Position numbers and translations under genes: made by a program
From: JBFIHF01 sp964411125
GTDB lineage: Bacteria > Myxococcota_A > Bradymonadia > Bradymonadales > Bradymonadaceae
Direction of reading: 5' to 3'
Length of the DNA: 13,087 nt
NCBI GenBank assembly: GCA_964411125.1
Contig: CAYPJU010000118.1
Location: forward strand, 1-13,087
In this document: in pieces, positions 7,371-12,636 of the stretch
How the letters are laid out: each line of letters starts with the position of its first letter
How positions within the stretch are numbered: the first letter of the stretch is position 1
The notes under the pieces: model-generated
Seen by the model: the letters and a program-made list of their open reading frames with translations, nothing else
What the model was told of the DNA's origin: nothing
Database searches by the model: none

Positions 7371-8131
7371 AGCTCACCTCCCGGAAGTTCGAAGTAGCCC
7401 GTCCGAATCTGTTTGCGCATCGCGTCGAAGAGCGCGGCAACCTGTCGCTGGTCGCGCTCGGACGCCGTCTCGACCCAGGTCCAACCGTGGGACGCTGCTC
7501 CGTCGCCGCCTTGGACCACTCTCCCCACCCGCCCGTCGTCGGTCCGGAAGTACATCGTCACCATCCCCAGCCGGGCGACGTCCACGAGGACTTCGTCGCC
7601 CCCGAGCTCGATCACCTGGCGGTAGAGCCCGTTCTCGCGACCGAGGCGCATCTCGTCCTCGAACAGCGCCCACAACTGCACCGCCCCTTTCTGCGGCGTC
7701 AGCAGCCCCTGGTCGATCTTCCGCCGCAGCTCCGCGACCGCCTCCAGACGCTCGGCGCGCTTGAACGGCAAGCCCGCCTGAATGCGGGCTTCGAGGTCAT
7801 CCATCGCCTCGTCGAGCGCGGGTTTCAGCTCGTTTCCGACCGTCGTGTCCTTCGACATCGTCTCTCGCTGTCGCTCGGCTCGAGCGCGAAGCTCGGCGAT
7901 CCGCCGCTCCTCCCGCTGCAATTGGAACTCGAGGTCTGCCTTCTGCGCCGACAGCGACCGCAGCCGCGTGCGCTTCTCTTCCTTTTTGGCTTCGACGTCG
8001 CTCGAGAGTGCCTCGACCTCGGTCCGCAGCTCGGCGAGCCGTGCCGCCAGCGCGTCGGACCCCGTCGCGGCGACCGCGGTACCGGCCGCGAACGTCGACA
8101 GGGCTGTCAGTGCGATGAGTAACTTCTTCAT
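7367..8131 (-). CDS. DUF3450-family periplasmic coiled-coil protein
   Basis: This 254-residue protein heads the operon. A signal peptide covers residues 1-21 (TAVA-type cleavage). A long coiled coil at about 25-100 (LAARLAELRTEVEALSSDVEA onward) is followed by a globular C-terminal part containing GLYRQVIELGGDEVLVDVARLG and DGRVGRVV. This arrangement and the neighbour ttpC-type gene match DUF3450, a family found almost only beside TonB2/TtpC loci. It probably packs against the coiled coil of the long ExbB in the periplasm; that contact is inferred. The start ATG has GAGGAA just upstream and is about 50 bases below the predicted promoter. Confidence 0.88.
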   Translation of the reverse strand: MKKLLIALTALSTFAAGTAVAATGSDALAARLAELRTEVEALSSDVEAKKEEKRTRLRSLSAQKADLEFQLQREERRIAELRARAERQRETMSKDTTVGNELKPALDEAMDDLEARIQAGLPFKRAERLEAVAELRRKIDQGLLTPQKGAVQLWALFEDEMRLGRENGLYRQVIELGGDEVLVDVARLGMVTMYFRTDDGRVGRVVQGGDGAASHGWTWVETASERDQRQVAALFDAMRKQIRTGYFELPGGEL

Positions 8132-8188
8132 GGTTCCTCGCCCGGGAGCGTGTTTCCGGTCCGTTTGTCCGGGGCCGGTGCGATGACG

Positions 8189-8242
8189 ACTCTAACCGCG
8201 TGAATGGCGGGCGCAGTGACGAGTCGGCGAAGAGTTGGCGAC
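8189..8242 (-). promoter_or_regulatory. Operon promoter with three 11-bp direct repeats (Pho-box-like)
   Basis: Reading the minus strand, GTCGC (8242-8238), TTCGC (8231-8227) and GTCAC (8220-8216) are spaced exactly 11 bases apart. A 21-base gap then leads to TTAGAGTC, whose TAGAGT (8194-8189) is a plausible -10. The implied leader is about 50 bases. The same half-site spacing and the same 21-base gap occur before the beta-helix gene. PhoB-family regulators bind 11-bp direct repeats containing TGTCA/GTTCAC-like cores, so a Pho-type regulator is the leading candidate. No good -35 is visible, as expected for an activator-dependent promoter. Confidence 0.5.
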
Positions 8243-8256
8243 GATGAGGCGGCGAT

Positions 8257-8272
8257 GTGACGGCCTGGTGAC
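8257..8272 (-). promoter_or_regulatory. Additional GTCAC pair at 11-bp spacing
   Basis: Two GTCAC half-sites (8272-8268 and 8261-8257 on the minus strand) lie exactly 11 bases apart, upstream of the three promoter-proximal repeats. They could be a distal operator for the same regulator. They are not in 11-base phase with the proximal set (19 bases from the nearest repeat). Confidence 0.3.
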
Positions 8273-8288
8273 GACGGCGCAATCGCTG

Positions 8289-8479
8289 TGCAAAAACCGG
8301 TGGACGGAAGCGAAAGAGGGACCCTCGAAGTCCTTCCACAGCTCGTTCACCCGGTCACCGAACGGGACGGAGACCATCTGTTCCGCCAAAGGTGCACGGG
8401 CGTATTTCGCGATGAGGTCGAAGGCCGGTCGGCACGGCCGCTTCGCAAGTTCCGACGCGGGCCCGAGGCGATCTGTTTT
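8289..8479 (-). pseudogene. Coding-like remnant upstream of the TonB operon
   Basis: Between a TAG at 8482-8480 and about 8289 the minus strand has an open frame with the G/C-rich third positions of the neighbouring genes. It reads SELAKRPCRPAFDLIAKYAR, then APLAEQMVSVPFGDRVNE, then LWKDFEGPSFASVHRFL. The codon pattern then fades, though the frame stays open to 8192. The only in-frame starts are a TTG at 8389 and an ATG at 8377, neither with a clear ribosome site. It may be the leftover of a larger gene, or a small protein of about 60 residues. I do not recognise the family. Confidence 0.3.
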
Positions 8480-8616
8480 CTAACAGCTGCGGCCAGATCC
8501 GAGCATCATCGGTGGCCCGAGGGCAAAGCGCCCGTCGGAGAACGCCTCTGGTGGGGTCACCGTGGGAATCCCATCGCTCTCACCGACCCGACCTCAATGG
8601 GGTCGCACCGCCGTCA

Positions 8617-9147
8617 TCATTTGAAGTGGGTGCTCTGCGCTCCGCACATCATCTCGTCCAGTTTGGACGACGACTTCCCTGTCGAGACGAGGACGCCGAC
8701 GCATTGTCCGTCGTACTCGGGGGTGCCGAGCTTCGAGATGCAGCGGTTGTCGATCGCGGTGCCGAGCGCCTTGCACTTCGGACCGGCGTCGGCTGTCTTC
8801 GCCGCGGCGACCTCCTCGCGCAGCTTCTTCCCCTGCATTGCGCACATTGTCTTCTTGGCCGACTCGCTCTTCGAGCCGAGGGTCACGCGCGCGGTCGTCA
8901 TCGCCTTGTGGCAATCGATCAGCAGTCCCTTCTGGTAGCGGTCGCGGCACGCCGCCTGGACCTCGGCGACGTAGGTGTCGCAGTCGGGCCCGTCCTTGCT
9001 GTCGGCGATGTCGCGCTTCACTTGCTTCTTCACCGCTTCGACCTTGGCTTCCGTGACTTCCGGAGTCTCCGGGACTGCCTCCTCTTTCTCACAGCCGATG
9101 GCGCAGATGGAGAGCGCCGCGGTAACCAAAAACCTCTTCGTATTCAT
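8617..9147 (-). CDS. Small Cys-rich predicted lipoprotein, function unknown
   Basis: This 176-residue protein has a lipoprotein signal (MNTKRFLVTAALSICAIG|C, Cys19), an acidic then helical segment at about 20-55, and eight further cysteines at fairly regular intervals (for example PDCDTYVAEVQAACRDRYQ, and KCKALGTAIDNRC). Four disulfides are possible, consistent with a periplasmic or surface location. The start at 9147 is chosen because GGGGAGGA lies five bases upstream and the signal peptide begins there; the frame continues upstream without one. I do not recognise a named family. It lies on the same strand as the TonB operon and the beta-helix gene but is separated from each by hairpins or a promoter, so joint transcription is uncertain. 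Confidence 0.8.
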   Translation of the reverse strand: MNTKRFLVTAALSICAIGCEKEEAVPETPEVTEAKVEAVKKQVKRDIADSKDGPDCDTYVAEVQAACRDRYQKGLLIDCHKAMTTARVTLGSKSESAKKTMCAMQGKKLREEVAAAKTADAGPKCKALGTAIDNRCISKLGTPEYDGQCVGVLVSTGKSSSKLDEMMCGAQSTHFK

Positions 9148-9220
9148 CGGGTCCTCCCCTTGGGTGTCCCATCGTGATACGCCGAACGGCGACGCGCCGC
9201 AAAGAATGGCCGGCCGCAGG

Positions 9221-9251
9221 CTAGTGGGCTCTTTGGCGAGGAGCCCGCTAG
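9221..9251. terminator. Stem-loop upstream of the Cys-rich lipoprotein gene
   Basis: CTAGTGGGCTC (9221-9231) pairs with GAGCCCGCTAG (9241-9251) over 11 bases with one mismatch (a G-U pair if transcribed from one strand) around a 9-base loop. It lies between the beta-helix gene and the lipoprotein gene and could end or process read-through from the former. No T-run follows it on the minus strand. Confidence 0.4.
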
Positions 9252-9290
9252 ATACCCCAGGCCTCCCGTACGCTAGCGCCAGAGCAGAAC

Positions 9291-9315
9291 AGGCCCCGCC
9301 GAATGGTCGGGGCCT
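9291..9315 (-). terminator. Probable terminator of the beta-helix gene
   Basis: AGGCCCCG and CGGGGCCT form an 8-bp GC-rich stem with a 9-base loop, 23 bases after the beta-helix stop codon. On the minus strand the stem is followed by a moderately T-rich TGTTCTGCTCT. This is a reasonable, though not strong, intrinsic terminator. Confidence 0.5.
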
Positions 9316-9338
9316 CGTAGGAACGGTCGGGGGCCGCG

Positions 9339-10646
9339 TCAGTTCTTGACATCCGTCGTCCAACCGGCGGTCCAGTCCTCGTCGCCGACGGCACCGACGA
9401 AGTCGACGTCGGTGAAGAACGAATCGTTCGGGGTTGCCCCGGCACCGAGCAGCGGCGAGCCGTCGACCGGAAGCGCTGTGTCGAGCATCGGGTCGATGAC
9501 CAGGTTCCCGTCGTTCATCGTCATGAAGAAGTCTTCGACCGTGAACGGCGGAGTGAAATCCTCCTCGTCGTCGACGAAGTCGGGCGCGCCGTTCATCCCG
9601 TTGCAGTAGACGACGCTGTTCGAGATCGAGAGCTCACCGGCGGTGAAGGTCTCCTCGTTGTCGATGTCGAGGCAGCCTTCGTTGAAGCCCGTGACGACGA
9701 CGTTGTGCAGCGAGACCCCGGTCCCTTCGCGAAGAAGGACGCCGACGTCCGAGCCGGCGCCGTCGGGAGCACCGACCAGCGTGACGTTCGCGAGCGTCGG
9801 TTTCGACCGCGGGGTGCGAGCGTTGTCGTCCGAGTTGTTGTCGGCCTCGATCCCGTTGTCGCCCGCGTCGTCGTACTGCTCGGCGAGGAAGAACTGTCCC
9901 TTGCCGACCCAGCCGTCGGTCCAGTCGAGGCTGTCGTCGCCGATCCCCGTGGTGACCACGTGTTTGAAGTTCACCGTGCCACCGAAGAACTCGATGCCGT
10001 CGTCCTTGTTCATGTGGACCTGGACGTAGTCGACCTCGGTGCCGCGGCCGACCCCCTGGAAACCGATCCCGTTGAGCTCGTTGTCCGGGCTGATGAGCGA
10101 GCCGGCGAACTCGACGCGGACGTACTTCAGCACACCGCTCGAGTCCTCGGGGTCGTCGCCGCCATACTTGCCGGTGCCACCTTCGCCTTCGGCTTCGCAG
10201 ACCCCGGTCGAACAGTTGTTGATCGGGGCGCGTCCGTTGAGGACCAACCCACCCCAGTCGCCGCGAGCGCGGGAGCCGTCTTCCTTCGCCGAGGTGAAGA
10301 CGATCGGGGCGTCTTTCGTCCCCTCGGCGATCAGCTTCGAGCCGCGCGTCACGACGAGGAACGACAGCGTGCTGGTGTCGCCGTAGACCTGCGTCCCGGG
10401 CTCGATCGTCAGGACCGTTTCGTTCTCGTCGTCCCCGACGAAGACGCCCCCTTCGAGGACCCAGCTCTTGTCGGCCGTCAGCGTCATGTCCTCGGTGAGC
10501 GCGCCGGAGATGCGACAAACATCCCCCTCGCACATGCTCGCCTGGCCGTTGTTGGCCGGGGTGTCTCCATTGTTTTCCGCGCCACCGCACGCCGTGGTGG
10601 CGGCGAGGGCAGCGAGCGTCGTGAGCTTCTTGATGTTTCGGAACAT
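9339..10646 (-). CDS. Acidic parallel beta-helix lipoprotein
   Basis: This 435-residue protein starts with a lipoprotein-like signal (MFRNIKKLTTLAALAATTA|C, Cys20) and an Asn/Gly-rich linker. The body has the pattern of a right-handed parallel beta-helix: LTIEPGTQVYG, LIAEGTKDAPIVFTSA, WGGLVLNGRAPI, LKYVRVEFAG, VDYVQVHMNKDDGIEFFGG, GDDSLDWTDGW, LANVTLVGA, LHNVVVTGFNEGCLDIDN. It is very rich in Asp and Glu, with DDGIEF- and DDSLDW-type turns that could bind Ca2+ or other cations. No pectate-lyase catalytic residues are obvious, so an enzyme activity is not claimed. The start at 10646 has AAAGGA five bases upstream; the open frame extends further but only through the promoter. Its promoter matches that of the TonB operon, which suggests a partner role in ligand capture at the outer membrane. 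The lipobox (TTAC) is not canonical at -3. Confidence 0.85.
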   Translation of the reverse strand: MFRNIKKLTTLAALAATTACGGAENNGDTPANNGQASMCEGDVCRISGALTEDMTLTADKSWVLEGGVFVGDDENETVLTIEPGTQVYGDTSTLSFLVVTRGSKLIAEGTKDAPIVFTSAKEDGSRARGDWGGLVLNGRAPINNCSTGVCEAEGEGGTGKYGGDDPEDSSGVLKYVRVEFAGSLISPDNELNGIGFQGVGRGTEVDYVQVHMNKDDGIEFFGGTVNFKHVVTTGIGDDSLDWTDGWVGKGQFFLAEQYDDAGDNGIEADNNSDDNARTPRSKPTLANVTLVGAPDGAGSDVGVLLREGTGVSLHNVVVTGFNEGCLDIDNEETFTAGELSISNSVVYCNGMNGAPDFVDDEEDFTPPFTVEDFFMTMNDGNLVIDPMLDTALPVDGSPLLGAGATPNDSFFTDVDFVGAVGDEDWTAGWTTDVKN

Positions 10647-10698
10647 GTCCGTCCTTTTCGTCGTGGGGCCCGTTTTCGCCGGGCAGTGAACGAGGCGG

Positions 10699-10752
10699 AC
10701 TATAAGTACGACCTTCGACGACGACGTGACGCGCTCGTGAAAAGAAAGCGAA
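10699..10752 (-). promoter_or_regulatory. Beta-helix gene promoter with three 11-bp direct repeats (Pho-box-like)
   Basis: On the minus strand TTCGC (10752-10748), TTCAC (10741-10737) and GTCAC (10730-10726) are spaced 11 bases apart. After a 21-base gap comes TTATAGTC, with TATAGT (10704-10699) as a good -10. A weaker fourth half-site, GTCGA (10719-10715), continues the 11-base phase and ends 10 bases from the -10, the usual distance for PhoB-activated promoters. The implied leader is about 45 bases. The layout duplicates that before the TonB operon at 8189-8242. Confidence 0.55.
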
Positions 10753-10791
10753 AGTCGCAAAACGATCGCGCCACGGGCGTGCGGCGGCCGC

Positions 10792-10806
10792 GTGACGAAA
10801 CGGTGA
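10792..10806 (-). promoter_or_regulatory. Distal half-site pair in phase with the beta-helix promoter repeats
   Basis: TTCAC and GTCAC lie 11 bases apart on the minus strand, beginning 66 bases (six 11-base steps) upstream of the proximal GTCAC. The order TTCAC then GTCAC repeats that of the proximal pair. This could be a second operator for the same activator. Confidence 0.35.
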
Positions 10807-11017
10807 AACAGCCTTTCTTTCAACGACATGGACGACTTACGCCAGATGACGTTCGACCGGCCCGGGAATACCGCGCCAACCCGAGTCCCGCGCTCGGCGG
10901 GCGCAGCGCGCTCGAAACCGCGGGCCCCGCACCACCCTACTTCCTCAAACTGCTTGGTGATCAGTGATCGCGTGCCGAACTTGCTCTCACTCGATTTTTC
11001 CACGGATTCAAATCCGA

Positions 11018-11053
11018 GCTTCGCGAGCTCGAACCCATCGGGTTGCGCGAAGC
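11018..11053 (+). promoter_or_regulatory. Structured leader hairpin before the DUF4398/OmpA operon
   Basis: GCTTCGCG (11018-11025) pairs perfectly with CGCGAAGC (11046-11053). Inside, AACCC and GGGTT form a second stem around ATC, with an asymmetric internal loop. The structure ends 11 bases before the AAAAGGAG ribosome site of the DUF4398 gene, so it probably lies in the leader RNA and could affect stability or translation. No T-run follows, so a terminator is unlikely. Confidence 0.4.
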
Positions 11054-11076
11054 GAACTGAGTTCAAAAGGAGAACC

Positions 11077-11430
11077 ATGCGAAACGTTCTATTCGTGTTT
11101 CTGGCCCTCGCGCTGTCCGCATGCGGCACCGTGAAGGTATCTGCCGATGGGGCCGACCCGGGCGGCAAGATCGCCGCCACGCAGGAGTACGGCGTCGACG
11201 ACAACCCCGACGCTCGTCTGCACCTGCAGCTCGCGAAGGAGAACCTCGCCGCCGCCGAAGCGTTCCGCGCCGAGGAGGAAGAGGACGAGGCCGCCCTCGC
11301 GCTGATCAAGGCCGACGCCGACGCCGAGCTCGCGCTCGCGCTCGTACGACGCGACGCAGCACAGGCCGAGGTTCGCGAGGTTCAGGCCAAGATCGACAAA
11401 CTGAAAGCCGAGATGGAGGGTACCCAATGA
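11077..11430 (+). CDS. DUF4398-like lipoprotein
   Basis: This 117-residue protein has a canonical lipoprotein signal (MRNVLFVFLALALSA|C, lipobox LSAC, Cys16), then from about residue 45 a long amphipathic helical region (ARLHLQLAKENLAAAEAF, then KADADAELALALVRRDAAQA). That Ala/Glu-rich helix pattern matches DUF4398, usually found N-terminal to or beside OmpA-like domains. The start has AAAAGGAG at 11065-11072 with four bases between. Its stop overlaps the next start as ATGA, so it forms a two-gene operon with the OmpA-family gene. It probably binds that protein at the envelope through helix packing; this is inferred. Confidence 0.88.
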   Translation: MRNVLFVFLALALSACGTVKVSADGADPGGKIAATQEYGVDDNPDARLHLQLAKENLAAAEAFRAEEEEDEAALALIKADADAELALALVRRDAAQAEVREVQAKIDKLKAEMEGTQ

Positions 11431-12422
11431 ATCCGATCAAACGAATCACGATGTCGATCGTCGCCGGTGCACTCCTCGCAGCCACGGGTTGCGCCACCCC
11501 ACCCCAGGCCCTCCTCGACGCCCGAGCGGCGTACGAGGAGGCCGAAAACTCTCGTAACGCGCAGCTCGCTCCCACCGAGATTCGGGAAGCGGAGCAAGCG
11601 CTGATGAAAGCCGAGGAAGCCTACGACAAAGTGGGCCCCGAGGACGAAGCAACCCTCGCTCTCTCCTATGTCGCCGAGCGCAAAGCGAAGGCCGCAATGG
11701 TCACCGCCGACGTCTACGAGGCGAAGAAAGACCTCCAGACCCGCGAGAAGATGTTGCTCGCGGCGAACGAAGACGCACGCTCCACTCTGAAGAACCAGCT
11801 CGCCGAGACTTCGGAACTGTCGCGCCTCACCGCGCAGCAGCTTCAGAACGAGCGCGAAAAATACGAGAAGGCCCAGGCCGAGCTGAAAGATGCCGAGGCG
11901 AAGGGCAACATGACCGAGGAACAGCTCGCCGCCGAACGCGCGCGGATCGCCGAGCTCGGGGCGAAGCTCGAGGCGGAGAAACAGGCGCGAGCCGACGCCG
12001 AGAAGCGCCTGGCGGAGACGCGGGCACAGCTCGAAAAGATCGCGAAGATCAAAGAAGAGGCGCGTAAGCTGACGATCACGCTGAACGGCGCGGTCCTCTT
12101 CGAGGTCGGCAAGGCGCAGCTCATGACGGTCGCCGAGCAGAGGCTCGACCAGGTCGCCGAAGTCCTCCTCGCCGAGCGAGGCGCGGAGATCGTCGTCCTC
12201 GGCCACACCGATTCTCAGGGATCGGACGAGGACAACCGTCAGTTGTCGCGCGACCGTGCGAACGCCGTGCGCACCTACCTGCTCACCAAGGGCATCGCCG
12301 CCGACCGCATCACGGCCGAGGGGATGGGCGAGTCGCAGCCGGTTGCGTCGAACGACACGCCGGAAGGGCGTGCCAACAACCGTCGCGTCGAGATCGTGGT
12401 GAACCGTCAGCCGCAGAGCTGA
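11427..12422 (+). CDS. OmpA-family lipoprotein with DUF4398-like and coiled-coil N-terminal region
   Basis: This 331-residue protein anchors the outer membrane to peptidoglycan. A lipoprotein signal (1-21, LLAATG|C22) precedes a DUF4398-like helical segment at about 25-110 (QALLDARAAYEEAENSRNA), a long coiled coil at about 110-212, and an OmpA-like domain at about 217-327. The OmpA domain has GHTDSQGS, LSRDRANAVRTYL and NNRRVEIVV. Asp262 and Arg277 have the 15-residue spacing of the Asp/Arg pair that binds diaminopimelate in OmpA proteins. The ATG overlaps the upstream stop by ATGA. It has no beta-barrel, so it is a Pal-like tether with a long stalk rather than a porin. The longer upstream reading frame is a shadow of the previous gene. 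Confidence 0.93.
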   Translation: MNPIKRITMSIVAGALLAATGCATPPQALLDARAAYEEAENSRNAQLAPTEIREAEQALMKAEEAYDKVGPEDEATLALSYVAERKAKAAMVTADVYEAKKDLQTREKMLLAANEDARSTLKNQLAETSELSRLTAQQLQNEREKYEKAQAELKDAEAKGNMTEEQLAAERARIAELGAKLEAEKQARADAEKRLAETRAQLEKIAKIKEEARKLTITLNGAVLFEVGKAQLMTVAEQRLDQVAEVLLAERGAEIVVLGHTDSQGSDEDNRQLSRDRANAVRTYLLTKGIAADRITAEGMGESQPVASNDTPEGRANNRRVEIVVNRQPQS

Positions 12423-12425
12423 GCT

Positions 12426-12555
12426 TTCGGTGGCACGGCATCCGTGTCGGGCGAGGACGCCCGCACACCGATTCGGTGGCGCGGCATCCCTGCCGTGCAC
12501 CACCTTCGGTGGCACGGCATCCCTGCCGTGCACCACGTTCGGTGGCACGCGGGAG
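12426..12555 (+). repeat. Tandem 33-bp repeats, each forming a hairpin
   Basis: TTCGGTGGCACGGCATCC-type units begin at 12426, 12472, 12505 and 12538. The last three are exactly 33 bases apart. Units at 12472 and 12505 are complete and contain GCACGGCA-TCCC-TGCCGTGC (one base change in the first), an 8-bp stem with a tetraloop. The first copy shares only about 18 bases and is followed by another hairpin (GTGTCGGGCG pairing with CGCCCGCACAC). The last copy breaks off after about 13 bases. They follow the OmpA stop by four bases and may end or protect its mRNA. No T-runs are present. Confidence 0.8.
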
Positions 12556-12636
12556 AGAGGGCGCACGACATGCACGCCGCTTGGGCCGCGTCGGGTCTCG
12601 GTGCTAGGGTGACGCGCCCACTGCGTTGATGCCGCC

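Larger units (their letters stand above)
8132..8616. other. 485-bp intergenic region between the TonB operon and the Cys-rich lipoprotein
   Basis: The region holds the predicted operon promoter with its 11-bp repeats (8189-8242), an additional GTCAC pair (8257-8272), and a coding-like remnant (8289-8479). I see no convincing intact gene in it and no clear intrinsic terminator after the lipoprotein gene that ends at 8617. Confidence 0.6.
10647..11076. other. 430-bp divergent intergenic region
   Basis: This region separates the minus-strand beta-helix gene from the plus-strand DUF4398 gene. It holds the beta-helix promoter and its repeats (10699-10752), a distal repeat pair (10792-10806) and a leader hairpin (11018-11053). 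Between about 10807 and 11017 I see no gene or strong site; an open frame from 10828 runs into the DUF4398 gene but lacks a ribosome site and coding character. Confidence 0.6.

Noticed and set aside
8584..8605. Possible terminator after the Cys-rich lipoprotein gene
   Set aside because: The stem is only 6 bp (CGACCC with GGGTCG) around a 10-base loop and has no T-run on the minus strand.
10981..11015. Sigma-70 promoter for the DUF4398 operon (TTGCTC and an A/T-rich stretch)
   Set aside because: No -10 hexamer at acceptable spacing is convincing; a promoter must exist here but I cannot place it.
10828..11076. Upstream extension of the DUF4398 gene
   Set aside because: It has no ribosome site and would bury the canonical lipoprotein signal in mid-protein.
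10647..11309. N-terminal extension of the beta-helix gene frame
   Set aside because: It would run through the promoter region and antisense to the DUF4398 gene; the lipoprotein signal and ribosome site define the start at 10646.
12426..12555. CRISPR array
   Set aside because: The 33-bp units abut directly without unique spacers, and no cas genes are near.
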